This document shows positions 1-8,281 of a stretch of 64,000 nucleotides of DNA, piece by piece. The notes below the pieces were generated by a model, which saw only the letters and a list, made by a program, of their open reading frames with translations, was not told the origin of the DNA and made no database searches. Origin of the DNA: Deltaproteobacteria bacterium (GTDB lineage: Bacteria > Desulfobacterota > Binatia > Binatales > Binataceae); contig JAKBMB010000033.1 in assembly GCA_021831785.1 (NCBI GenBank), forward strand, positions 1 through 64,000. The letters run 5' to 3'. The stretch's first letter is position 1, and each line of letters starts with the position of its first letter. The position numbers and the translations under genes are program-made.

Positions 1-46
1 GCGCGGCCAATGACCACCCACCGACCGGGCTGGCACCGCGGCCACA

Positions 47-83
47 GGGCGGGCACGGCGGCCCGCCCTACTACTCAAAAATT
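47..83. repeat. Dispersed GC quasi-palindrome with A/T tail, copy 1
   Basis: A 22-base quasi-palindrome (GGGCGGGCACGGCGGCCCGC and on to CCC) is followed by TACTACTCAAAAATT. The same tail follows the exact reverse complement of the core at 4636-4672, and the core plus CCACTA recurs at 46129-46154. No gene overlaps it. It resembles a REP-like dispersed intergenic repeat; function unknown. Confidence 0.6.
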
Positions 84-85
84 CA

Positions 86-218
86 CAAACTCTCAGAATG
101 ACAAGGGGGACGCTCAAAATGGCCAAGGGGGTGCTCAGGATGACCGAGGGGGCACAGGATGACCGAGGCAGACCCGCGCAGGATGACAAAAGAGGGCGCG
201 CAGGATGACCAATGGGGG
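86..218. repeat. Degenerate tandem repeat, about 20-30 bp units
   Basis: About six imperfect units share the core CAGGATGACCGAGGGGG (variants AGAATGACAAGGGGG, AAAATGGCCAAGGGGG, AGGATGACCAATGGGGG). Spacing is irregular and there are no conserved spacers, so it is not a CRISPR. It lies in the gene-free stretch before position 464; the rest of that stretch (219-464) shows nothing recognisable. Confidence 0.55.
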
Positions 219-464
219 GCGTACATTCTTCGCTGCGCACGCAATGGCAGCGGCGGATGCGGCGTGGGGATGTGCGCAAGTTGTTCAAGCTATTTGCGGG
301 ACACCATACTAGAGGTCACCCCATGAATGGGGAGCCGAGAACCCCGGCATCGTGTCACCGCAACAACGCCGCAATCCTGCGCGTTTGTCGGCCGCAGCAG
401 CGCTTCGTCGAGGGTTGACATAAGACCGTGCGCTGAATATCCAGCAGGGCCGTAAGTCGGAGCA

Positions 465-1130
465 CTAGGAGCGCCTGCGCTGCTTCAAGCCGACGTAGGC
501 TTGGTCGATCACCCCCGCTATCTCACGGCTTAGCTCTCCCAGCACCTGGCTCAACGCGCCCGCGCCGGCCGCGGGGCCCGCGGTTGGTGTCTGAGCGGTC
601 AAGTCCGAGGACTGCGAGATGACCGCGCGGCCGCGTGTGTCGCGCACAACCCAGCGGGTGACCAGATGGGCGGCGCCGGCGGTGTCGGTGTCAAAACGAC
701 CGACATCGATTTCGACTTGGTAGTCGATGTGCGTCGAGCTGTACCAGGGAAAGAGCACCACCTGGTCGGTGCCGAGCAGGCGCGCGAGATTCAAGGCCAT
801 TACCTGGCGAAAGCTCGCGTCCAGTGGCTCCGCCCATCGATCGCTCTCGGAGACCCGCACGCTGTTGGGTCCGGTACGCGTTACAACCTGGGTCCGTTTC
901 AAGTAATCGGGAAAGCGGATCGGACCGAGGCCGACGGCAAGCCGCGCCGCGCCCGTTGTCCCGGCGCTTCCGGCTTTGACCGGCGTCAGGATAAAAAAGC
1001 GCGAGGACCCCTGTTGCGGCGCCAGAAGCCCACACGCCCAGACCGTTTGCGCGCAGAGCGCCGCAGCCGCCGCGACCCGCAAAAGGACCGTTCGCCGGGG
1101 CCCCGCGCCGAAGCCGTGAGCGCCCCTCAT
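465..1130 (-). CDS. PqiC/DUF330-type ABC transport auxiliary lipoprotein
   Basis: A 221-residue protein with an Arg-rich N-terminus, a hydrophobic segment (about residues 13-33) and a lipobox-like VWAC site, then a soluble domain typical of ABC_trans_aux/PqiC proteins (RFFILTPV strand, IRFPDYLKR, WAEPLDASF). Family members are outer-membrane lipoproteins working with MCE proteins in lipid transport. The ATG overlaps the stop of the upstream MlaD-like gene by 4 bases, implying translational coupling and a shared role as last gene of the mla-type operon. Identification rests on motifs and context. Confidence 0.8.
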   Translation of the reverse strand: MRGAHGFGAGPRRTVLLRVAAAAALCAQTVWACGLLAPQQGSSRFFILTPVKAGSAGTTGAARLAVGLGPIRFPDYLKRTQVVTRTGPNSVRVSESDRWAEPLDASFRQVMALNLARLLGTDQVVLFPWYSSTHIDYQVEIDVGRFDTDTAGAAHLVTRWVVRDTRGRAVISQSSDLTAQTPTAGPAAGAGALSQVLGELSREIAGVIDQAYVGLKQRRRS

Positions 1131-2086
1131 TGTTCGTCCCGCGCCGCGGCCCGTCCGCGAATCAGAGCCGACGGATTGCGCTGAAGATAGTCGGCCAACT
1201 CCTGGGTGGAACGCGCGGCGGCGGCGAGCTGGTTCATTGCTTCGTTCATGCGGTAAATCAGCGGCGAATCCGGGGCCAGCGTCGTCTGCACGGTTTTGAA
1301 CGCCGCATTGGCGGCGTTAGAGGTTTCGCTCAGGCTTTTTTGCAGCGGCCGAAGCTGGCCGTCGAGCCGGCTGGTCATTACGCGCACGCTGGCCGCGGTT
1401 TCGCTCAAGCTCGCCGCCGCATGCTGCAAGGCAGCGAGGGCGCCTTCGATCTGGCCCGATTTGATCAGGTCATGAACCGAGCTGACCGTCGCCGTCAGCG
1501 AGGCGACCAAGCCCTCCAGGTCTACCTGGTCGAGCCGCTTAATAAGCCGTTCGGCGGCCGACTGCGCCTGCTGCAGTGCCGTCGGCACGGTGGGAATCTC
1601 CGGGTACTGCGGGTTGCGCCGCGCGAAAACGCGGATGCGGCTGCCGGGAAAAAAGTCCAACGCGACGTAGCGCGTGCCGGTAACCAGGCTCTCGGTGGCG
1701 AGCTGAGCTCGCATGCCCGCCGCGATCAGTTGCTTGAGCATCGCCCCGTTGCCCAGGTCGACGGGGCCGCCGAGGCTGACGATCCGGTCCAGGTAGATCT
1801 CGATCACGACCGGCACGCGGATTTCGCCCTGTGAAATCGCGGTTGGCGCGTAACCCGGCGGATTTAACGTGAGCAAAATCTGGGTCACCGCCCCCACATG
1901 CACCCCGTGAAACCGCACCGGCGCCCCGACGCCGAGCCCGGTTACGTCGCTGCTAAAGTAGCACACGAACTGTCGCGTGTGGGAGAAGAAACGCCCGGAG
2001 CTGAAAAGCACTATTGCCAGCAGGGCCAAGCCTGCCGCGCCTAAAACAAACGCTCCGACCAAGGTCGGACTGACTCGCTTTCTCAT
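1127..2086 (-). CDS. mlaD: MlaD-family MCE protein, lipid-transport substrate-binding subunit
   Basis: About 319 residues from the chosen ATG at 2086, which overlaps the ATPase stop as ATGA and has GAGGA upstream; a longer frame start at 2155 lies inside the ATPase gene and is unlikely. It has one N-terminal membrane helix (about residues 8-30, VGAFVLGAAGLALLAIVLF), then an MCE domain (VTGLGVGAPVRFHGVHVG, about 45-65), then a long helical region (about 165-300) with Ala/Ser-rich heptads. MCE proteins form periplasmic hexamers or tubes that carry phospholipid between membranes. It sits between the ATPase and the auxiliary lipoprotein. Confidence 0.9.
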   Translation of the reverse strand: MRKRVSPTLVGAFVLGAAGLALLAIVLFSSGRFFSHTRQFVCYFSSDVTGLGVGAPVRFHGVHVGAVTQILLTLNPPGYAPTAISQGEIRVPVVIEIYLDRIVSLGGPVDLGNGAMLKQLIAAGMRAQLATESLVTGTRYVALDFFPGSRIRVFARRNPQYPEIPTVPTALQQAQSAAERLIKRLDQVDLEGLVASLTATVSSVHDLIKSGQIEGALAALQHAAASLSETAASVRVMTSRLDGQLRPLQKSLSETSNAANAAFKTVQTTLAPDSPLIYRMNEAMNQLAAAARSTQELADYLQRNPSALIRGRAAARDEQ

Positions 2087-2883
2087 ACGTTCCTCGCCTG
2101 GCTGGCCGCCTCCTGGCCGCGGGTCAGGAAGCGATGCACCCTGGGGTCTTCGCATTGTTCGAGCAGCGCTCTAGGATTTCCTTGGGCGATCGCGGTCCCG
2201 CTCTCGGCGTCGAGAAACAAGCTGCCATCGCCGATAGCGAAAATGCTGGCCAGGTCGTGCGACACGACCACCACCGTAGCGCCGAGGCTCGCGCGCAGCT
2301 CGAGTATCAAGTCGTCGAGCAGCCGCGCGCTCAGCGGATCAAGCCCAGAAGACGGTTCGTCGAAAAACAGCACCTCCGGGTCGAGCGCGATCGCTCGCGC
2401 CAACCCGCCGCGCTTGCGCATGCCTCCGCTGAGTTCACTCGGATAAAAATCCTCGAACCCCTTGAGCCCCACCATCGCAAGCTTAAGCGAAACAACCTCC
2501 CGGATTTCGTCCGGTCTCAAGCGGGTGAATTGTGCCAACGGCAGGCCGACGTTCTCCGCCAGGGTCATCGAGCTCCATAACGCGCCGCCTTGGTACAGAA
2601 TGCCAAAGCGCCTCAGCATCGCCTCGCGTTCCCCCGGATCGGCGCGGGTGAAGCTGACGCCGTTGTAGAGGACCTCCCCCGTGGCAGGTTCGATAAGTCC
2701 GACCATATGACGCAACAGCGTGCTCTTGCCCGAACCGCTGCCGCCCATGATGATGAAAATTTCACCGCGCTTGACGGTGAAATTGATCCCGCTTAGCACC
2801 ACGCGGTCGCCGTAGGCCATAGCCAGATCGCGCACCTCGATGTGCCATGGCTGCGCGGCCGGCTGATCAGCGGTCTGTTCCAT
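2083..2883 (-). CDS. mlaF: MlaF-type ABC transporter ATP-binding protein
   Basis: A 266-residue cytoplasmic ABC ATPase. Walker A is GGSGSGKST (residues 47-55), the signature is LSGGMRKR (about 152), Walker B is VLFFDEPSSGLD (about 175) and the switch His lies in VVVVSHD. LSGGMRKR with Met-Arg-Lys-Arg is characteristic of the Mla/Mkl group. It powers lipid movement through the MlaE permease encoded just upstream (45-base gap) and overlaps the mlaD start by 4 bases. Length is normal for the family. Confidence 0.93.
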   Translation of the reverse strand: MEQTADQPAAQPWHIEVRDLAMAYGDRVVLSGINFTVKRGEIFIIMGGSGSGKSTLLRHMVGLIEPATGEVLYNGVSFTRADPGEREAMLRRFGILYQGGALWSSMTLAENVGLPLAQFTRLRPDEIREVVSLKLAMVGLKGFEDFYPSELSGGMRKRGGLARAIALDPEVLFFDEPSSGLDPLSARLLDDLILELRASLGATVVVVSHDLASIFAIGDGSLFLDAESGTAIAQGNPRALLEQCEDPRVHRFLTRGQEAASQARNV

Positions 2884-2928
2884 CGATTCCTAAACCCGGC
2901 GCTCGCCGGCTGGGCAAAGCGCGGCCTC

Positions 2929-4086
2929 TCATAAATGCAGCAGGTTGAAGACAACGGCGAAAAGGCCGCACGCTGTCACGACCCATATGATGGCGTCGAC
3001 CACCGCTGCGGTGGTCACTTCTCCCACGGCGGAGGAACCCGCTTGCGCCTCGAAACCGCGCCAGCATCCCGCGATCGCGACCAGAACACCGTATACCGTG
3101 GCCTTGAACAAGCCGCCGACAAGCGTAGTCAGCGTGACGGCCGCGGCGGTGCGCGTGAAATAGCTGACAAAAGAGATGTGCAGCACTCCGGCGGCCACGG
3201 CTGCTCCTCCCAACATTCCGATAAAGTCGGCGTACAAGCACAAAAGCGGCATCATCATGACCAGCGCGAGCACCCGCGGCAAGACCAGAAACTCCACCGG
3301 CGAGATGCCCATCGTGGCGAGCGCGTCGACCTCGTCCGAGACCTTCATCGAGCCTAGCTCGGCCGCATAGGCCGCCCCGGTGCGGCCGGCCATGATAATC
3401 GCGGTCATCATCGCGCCCATGTCGCGCGCAATGCCGATGCCGACCAGGTCAGCGACGTAAATCGCCGCTCCGAACTGTTGCAACTGCACTGCGCCCATGA
3501 AAGCCAGAATAGTGCCCACTAAGAAACTGATCAGGCTTAGGATTCCCAGCGCCTGCGCGCTGCACCCCTGAACTTGGACTATCAGGTCGGAAAGACGCAT
3601 CCGCGCGCGCCCGCTCAGAAGCCTGGCGAAAGCGATTACCACTAAGCCGGTGAAGTTGAACAGCCCCAGGCTGCTCTGGGCAAATTCTATCGCGGCTTTG
3701 CCGACCCTATACACCACCCTACGGTCGCCTGAACCGCTTTCGGAGACCGCATGTGCGGGTTCATTCTCTGCCAGCTTGAGCAAGTGCTTGAGCCCCTCGG
3801 GCAGGCCGTTGCGGTCAATCTCGATTCCGCGCTCGGCACATGACGCTACTACCCGTGCGACAAAGGCGACGAGGCTCGTGTCCCAGGTGCGGAGGTTGGT
3901 TGCGTCAAACGCGACGCACCGGGGGCGGCCGTCTGATTCCAGTTGGCGTTCGATTTCCCTCGGCGCCGGCAGCTCGTTCCCAAGCCGCCAGGACCCCGTG
4001 AGCTCGATCATCAAGGTCGAGTCCGGCCGGTAATCGAACCGAATTTCGTTGCGCGCGGCTTTGCTCGCTGACGCTTGCATCGACAT
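2929..4086 (-). CDS. mlaE: MlaE-family permease with N-terminal STAS-like domain
   Basis: 385 residues. Residues about 15-110 resemble an STAS/MlaB domain (IRFDYRPDSTLMIELTGSW; VAFDATNLRTWDTSLVAFV); residues about 130-385 are an MlaE permease with five or so hydrophobic segments and the motif GRTGAAYAAELGSMKVSDE. In this variant MlaB is fused to the permease instead of being a separate protein, an arrangement known for many bacteria. It is the first gene of the operon; the upstream region to 5308 holds repeats and no obvious promoter. Confidence 0.92.
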   Translation of the reverse strand: MSMQASASKAARNEIRFDYRPDSTLMIELTGSWRLGNELPAPREIERQLESDGRPRCVAFDATNLRTWDTSLVAFVARVVASCAERGIEIDRNGLPEGLKHLLKLAENEPAHAVSESGSGDRRVVYRVGKAAIEFAQSSLGLFNFTGLVVIAFARLLSGRARMRLSDLIVQVQGCSAQALGILSLISFLVGTILAFMGAVQLQQFGAAIYVADLVGIGIARDMGAMMTAIIMAGRTGAAYAAELGSMKVSDEVDALATMGISPVEFLVLPRVLALVMMMPLLCLYADFIGMLGGAAVAAGVLHISFVSYFTRTAAAVTLTTLVGGLFKATVYGVLVAIAGCWRGFEAQAGSSAVGEVTTAAVVDAIIWVVTACGLFAVVFNLLHL

Positions 4087-4207
4087 CTAGCTGACGCTCG
4101 GTGAGCAAGCATACCACTGAGACGCGCGCAAATCTTTGCTTCGCTGCCCGGCGCGAGACGGTCAAGCCGGCGCAAGAGGCAAGGGCTCGGCCTTTGCGGC
4201 GACCTTT

Positions 4208-4300
4208 TCTACTGAGGACTGCAGAATACAGTGACAGGCCGACTTTCAGCTTGGCCTCCTACCGTGGGGCAGACTTTTAGCCTGCCCTCTCGGGCGGGAA
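4208..4300 (+). repeat. Dispersed ~90 bp repeat, copy A
   Basis: Begins CTACTGAGGAC(T)GCAGAATA and continues CAGTGACAGGC, then TTGGCC, GTGGGGCAG, CTTTTAGCCTG and TCTCGG. The same blocks in the same order occur on the opposite strand at 27241-27333, and the first 20 bases recur near 63465. No ORF is conserved across copies. Confidence 0.65.
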
Positions 4301-4635
4301 GCCCGAGCCCCTCGATCCTCGCCTTCCTCCGCGCTGCGAGACTGCCGATTATCCCGTTCGGCAGTGCGGTCAGTGGTGAGCAGATAGTTAACGCGCTCTC
4401 TCGTTCGGAGACCGTTGCATAACACCCAACAAGCATCGCTGAGACGGCCGCGAAGCGGCCGGCCCGAGCTTGGCGAGGAGCCTCGGCGCAAGCTTGTGCG
4501 TCGCGCCAGCTTGCGGCTCGCAAATCATCGTTGGCTTCCTTCGCTCCGCTGAGATTCCTCGCTGCGCTCGGAGCCTGTGAATTTTTGGCAAGCTGCCGCA
4601 TGCCGCCGCAGGCTGCGCCGGATATGTCTCTAGCG

Positions 4636-4672
4636 GGGCGGGCCGCCGTGCCCGCCCCACTACTCAAAAATT
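4636..4672. repeat. Dispersed GC quasi-palindrome, inverted core, copy 2
   Basis: The core here is the exact reverse complement of the core at 47-68 (GGGCGGGCCGCCGTGCCCGC and on), yet the downstream tail ACTACTCAAAAATT keeps the same orientation. This means the hairpin-forming core has flipped relative to its flank. Confidence 0.6.
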
Positions 4673-4709
4673 CCCCAACGCTCGGCATGACAACGAAACC
4701 AGGGCCCTT

Positions 4710-5064
4710 TTATTCTGCTTCCGGAGCCCTTCGCTCGTCACTCCGACCCCTTCCTCTGTCATTCCGAGCGCAGCGAGGAATCCCAGCGTTGGTGGAGCTT
4801 TTGCTGCATTGAGACCCTTCGAGTTGGGCAAAGATTTCCGACTGAGAGGGGCGACCCACGGGCTGGCGCGCGACGTTGACGGCGATTACCGGCCCGCGCC
4901 GCATCGCCAGCAAAAGGTCGATCGGCATAAGGCGGCGCGCATCGATTTGCGCGTGATGCTCAATCCCCGCCTCGTTGATCGCGAAATCATGAGGGCCGGC
5001 AGCTTCGACGATGCGGCCCCGGCGCGCGATACCCTTGCGCCGTACGCGCCCTGGCGACTACTAT
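4710..5064 (-). pseudogene. Possible patatin-like phospholipase C-terminal remnant
   Basis: Read on the minus strand from after a stop near 5065, the frame gives a stretch ending DARRLMPIDLLLAMRRGPVI followed by AVNVARQP. It resembles the LP(V/I)DxxxxxxRGPVIAVDV end of NTE/patatin-family hydrolases. No lipase Ser motif or upstream portion is visible, so if real it is only a fragment. Weak call. Confidence 0.25.
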
Positions 5065-5308
5065 CGCCGTCAATCGCCAGCCAGGCAGAGCACTCGACAC
5101 GCCGCAAGCCGGCGCCCAACGCGCCAAGCAGGTCTACCCGACTTGCTGCGATACGGACGATCGCACGAATCGGTGTCCTCGGACCTCCATGCTAGCCTAT
5201 CGAGGGTTGACCGAGCCGCGTACCAGCCGCTTACGACTATACGGTTTAGTACGGTATTTTATGAATCTTTTGCCGGCCTGAGTCTGCGCCGGTACATGAG
5301 TGAGAGTT

Positions 5309-6538
5309 CTAGTCGGAACTCTCTTCGCTGTCCGTGGCACCGCCGAAACCGTGCTCTCGAGCGCTCCAAGAGCGGATGAGCATGAGAACAGCCAGATACT
5401 CAATGACTAGCGCGATAAAATAAGCATGCAGATGCCGCACCTGCGTAGAATAGTACGGAATAGCAAAACCCAGCGTAGCACATAGAAACATCAGTAGCGC
5501 GGTTCTGGGAGCGATTTCTCGGTGCTGTGTGAGGTATGCCGCTATAAAGACGTAAAGCGGCAGCGTCAGCGTGAGCTCGTGGTTCCACGCTATGGGCGAG
5601 ACGAGCAGCGCGGCGATTAGCCACAGGCTAAAGCAGATGCCATCGACCTCGACCGTCTCGGCCGAGCGCGCCGTGGCCCAGGCGCCGAGCGCGATTACAC
5701 ATAAAGAGAGAAAGACGTACGTCGCTGCCGCCCAAGTCGCCTGCTGAGCCGCCGTCAACCCCAGCGCTGCGACGGCCGAGTACACCTTAAGCAGCAACGC
5801 CAGCGCCCGTTCGTCGCGCGCCCAATCGGGCGCGCTGAAATAGGGCAGCGCGCCGGAGAATAGCGATTCGCGCCAGAGCGCCGGCCCGGTGGCAACGATC
5901 CCGACAGCGCACCACACCACGCTCCATACAATTACGTCAAAGCGCCGTCGGAATAGGAAATAGCCGCCCGCCACCGCCGGATAGACTTTCAGCAAGATCG
6001 CAACCGCGAGCATGAAGCCTGCCGGAACGGGGCGTCGATGGTTTGCCAGCGCCCACGCGCCAACCAGTAGCAAGAGGAGCATCGCAGTGGGCTCGCTTTC
6101 GTACAAGGTCCCGAAAAGAAGGTAAGGCGAGAGCAGAACGAGCGTCCCCAGCCCGACGGCGATCTTGGCGGCCGCCCCGCGTTGGAACTGGCCGAAGGTG
6201 AGAACGAGGGCCGCCAGCAATGCCGCGAGCTGAGCGCCCTGCCATATCCAATAGGCAAGCTGCTGATCCAGACGCGCCAGCGGCGCGAAGACCACGATAA
6301 AAAACGGCGTATAGTTGCATCCGTGTCGCCAGGTATTGAGCCCGTGGTTGAACTGACTCCACCACTTGAAGTAGTCATTAAAGCCCACCTGCTGGTAGCG
6401 CAGCCGGTTCTCATACAAGACGTGAGCGACAAGCAGGGCGCCGACCGTCGCGAACAACACAATGGCCGCATAGGCGTAGCGCGCCGCCGGGCTGTTCGCG
6501 TCCTCCCGCGAGCAGCCCTGATCCGGGTTTTCGCTCAT
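5309..6538 (-). CDS. GT87-family (DUF2029) polyprenol-phosphate-mannose-type glycosyltransferase
   Basis: About 409 residues with roughly ten hydrophobic segments. The first loop after helix 1 contains VGFNDYFKWWSQFNHGLNTW and NYTPFF, matching GT-C glycosyltransferases of family 87, where an acidic residue in this loop is catalytic (the Asp in FNDY is the candidate). Such enzymes use polyprenyl-phosphate sugars on the outer face of the inner membrane. ATG at 6538 or 6550; neither has a clear ribosome site. It is last in a minus-strand run with an aminotransferase and amidohydrolase, with no evident functional link. Confidence 0.75.
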   Translation of the reverse strand: MSENPDQGCSREDANSPAARYAYAAIVLFATVGALLVAHVLYENRLRYQQVGFNDYFKWWSQFNHGLNTWRHGCNYTPFFIVVFAPLARLDQQLAYWIWQGAQLAALLAALVLTFGQFQRGAAAKIAVGLGTLVLLSPYLLFGTLYESEPTAMLLLLLVGAWALANHRRPVPAGFMLAVAILLKVYPAVAGGYFLFRRRFDVIVWSVVWCAVGIVATGPALWRESLFSGALPYFSAPDWARDERALALLLKVYSAVAALGLTAAQQATWAAATYVFLSLCVIALGAWATARSAETVEVDGICFSLWLIAALLVSPIAWNHELTLTLPLYVFIAAYLTQHREIAPRTALLMFLCATLGFAIPYYSTQVRHLHAYFIALVIEYLAVLMLIRSWSAREHGFGGATDSEESSD

Positions 6539-6785
6539 CGTATAGAGCATGATCGGGGCGCCGCGCGATTAACCGGAGAATGCGTTTGGCTGCGCCGTTA
6601 GTTTGCAAATCATGGTTGACATGCGCTCAACGAGGCGCCGCCTGTAAACCGGTGGAAGCCTGGGGCGTCTGCAATACTTCACGCCGCGCACGGTATCTGC
6701 AGCGCCAACCGCTCCTGCAACGGCGCCCGGAGCCGCACGCTAGCTCACCTGCGGGCCGCGGTTCGGAAACTGCGTTCGAAGATTC

Positions 6786-8102
6786 CTATTTCAAGCCGCG
6801 CAGCACTTGCCCTACGACGTCGAACATCTGGTCGATATGGTTTTTCTCGACGATCAGTGGCGGTGACAACGCGATCGTGTCACCCGTGACGCGAATCAGT
6901 ACGCCGCGCTCGAAGGCGCCGACCAGCGCCTCATAACCGTGCCGCCCCGCGCCGTCGGGCGCCGAGTGGAGCTCGATGCCCGCCATCAAGCCCAGGTTTC
7001 TGATGTCCCGCACAATCGACAAGTCGCGCAGACCGTGCGCCGCGTCCTCAAAGTAGACGCCGATCTCCGCGGCGCGCGAGAAGAGGCTCTCGCGCGCGTA
7101 GATTTCCAGCGCGGCCCGGCCGGCCGCGCACGCCAGCGGATGACCGGAAAAGGTATAGCCATGGGAGAATTCGATCAGATGCTCCGGCCCCTGGGTAATC
7201 GCTTCGTAGACAGCGCCGGTGGCGAACACGGCGCCCATCGGCACCGCGGCGTTGGTAATCGCCTTGGCGCAGGTCATCAGGTCGGGCTTGACGCCGAAGA
7301 AATGGCCGGCAAACGGCGTTCCCAGACGGCCGAAGCCGGTGATCACCTCGTCGAAGATGAGCAGGATGCCGTGGCGATCGCAGATTTCCCTAAGCTTTTT
7401 CAAATAGCCTTTGGGATGGACAATCACGCCCGCTGAGCCGTTTACCGGCTCGACGATCACCGCGGCGATCGTCGACGGATGGTGCAGCGCGAGGATGCCT
7501 TCGAGATTCTGAGCCAGGTGCGCACCCCATCCGGGCTCGCCGCGCGAGAAAGCGTTGTGTTCGTAGTTGATCGTCGTCGGCAGATGGTCGGCGGGCAGCC
7601 AGGCGCCGAACTGGCGCCGATTACCCCCGATACCGCCGACGGAAATGCCGCCGAACCCTACCCCGTGGTACGCTCGCTCCTCGCCGATAAAGCGTGTGCG
7701 TTGGCCCTCGCCGCGCGCCCGGTGATAGGCCAGGACGATTTTCAGCGCTGAATCGACCGCCTCCGAGCCGGAATTGGCGAAAAAGACGCGGTTCAAGCCT
7801 TCCGGCGCGTACCGGGTCAATTCCTGAGCGAACCGAAACGCCCCAGGATGGGACATCTGGAAGCTCGGCGCGTAGTCCAGTTCTGTTGCCTGGCGGCTGA
7901 TGGCCTCGGCAATTTCCTTGCGGCAATGACCGGCGTTGACGCACCACAAACCGGAGGTGGCGTCCAGGATGTCGCGGCCCTCGACGTCTTTGTAAAACAT
8001 GCCCTCGGCCTTAGCCAGAAGACGCGGCGCGCTCTTGAACTGGCGGTTGGCGGTGAAGGGCATCCAATAAGCGCTAAGCGGTGGCGAAGCATCTCCGATC
8101 AC
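6786..8102 (-). CDS. Class III aminotransferase, beta-alanine/omega-amino acid--pyruvate type
   Basis: About 438 residues, a full-length PLP-dependent omega-transaminase. Visible motifs: YWMPFTANRQFK at the start, NSGSEAVDSALK (phosphate cup), AYHGVGFGG, IFDEVITGFGR with the PLP-pyridine Asp, and CAKAITNAAVPMGA with the Schiff-base Lys. The best match is to beta-alanine:pyruvate transaminases. Start: the frame opens with a TTG at 8153, but GTG at 8102 has AGGAGG ten bases upstream (8113-8118 on the complementary strand), so 8102 is preferred. Exact substrate cannot be told from sequence. Confidence 0.9.
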   Translation of the reverse strand: MIGDASPPLSAYWMPFTANRQFKSAPRLLAKAEGMFYKDVEGRDILDATSGLWCVNAGHCRKEIAEAISRQATELDYAPSFQMSHPGAFRFAQELTRYAPEGLNRVFFANSGSEAVDSALKIVLAYHRARGEGQRTRFIGEERAYHGVGFGGISVGGIGGNRRQFGAWLPADHLPTTINYEHNAFSRGEPGWGAHLAQNLEGILALHHPSTIAAVIVEPVNGSAGVIVHPKGYLKKLREICDRHGILLIFDEVITGFGRLGTPFAGHFFGVKPDLMTCAKAITNAAVPMGAVFATGAVYEAITQGPEHLIEFSHGYTFSGHPLACAAGRAALEIYARESLFSRAAEIGVYFEDAAHGLRDLSIVRDIRNLGLMAGIELHSAPDGAGRHGYEALVGAFERGVLIRVTGDTIALSPPLIVEKNHIDQMFDVVGQVLRGLK

Positions 8103-8281
8103 GGGGCGTAATCCTCCTTGGGTTGACAGCGGTTGCGGCCGCGGTCTTGGCAACTGGGAAATCGTGCTCTTCGGGGCGACGACTCATTATTTTTTTTGCC
8201 CGGGCGCCCGTAAAACTCCCGCGCCCGCTCCGGCGCTCAACCGGGCCGTACAGCTTAAGCCTCGGCCGTACGGCGCGCACG

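Larger units (their letters stand above)
4087..5308. other. Repeat-rich intergenic region
   Basis: About 1.2 kb without an intact gene. It carries one copy of a dispersed ~90 bp repeat (4208-4300), one inverted copy of the GC quasi-palindrome (4636-4672), a stretch reading CATTCCGAGCGCAGCGAGGA near 4760 of the type widely scattered in environmental genomes, and a possible coding remnant at 4710-5064. Confidence 0.6.

Noticed and set aside
86-218. Repeats near the window start as a CRISPR array
   Set aside because: Unit spacing is irregular, there are no unique spacers between identical repeats, and no cas genes are near.
666-1184. Plus-strand frame of 172 codons
   Set aside because: Antisense shadow of the PqiC-like lipoprotein gene; no family features or ribosome site.
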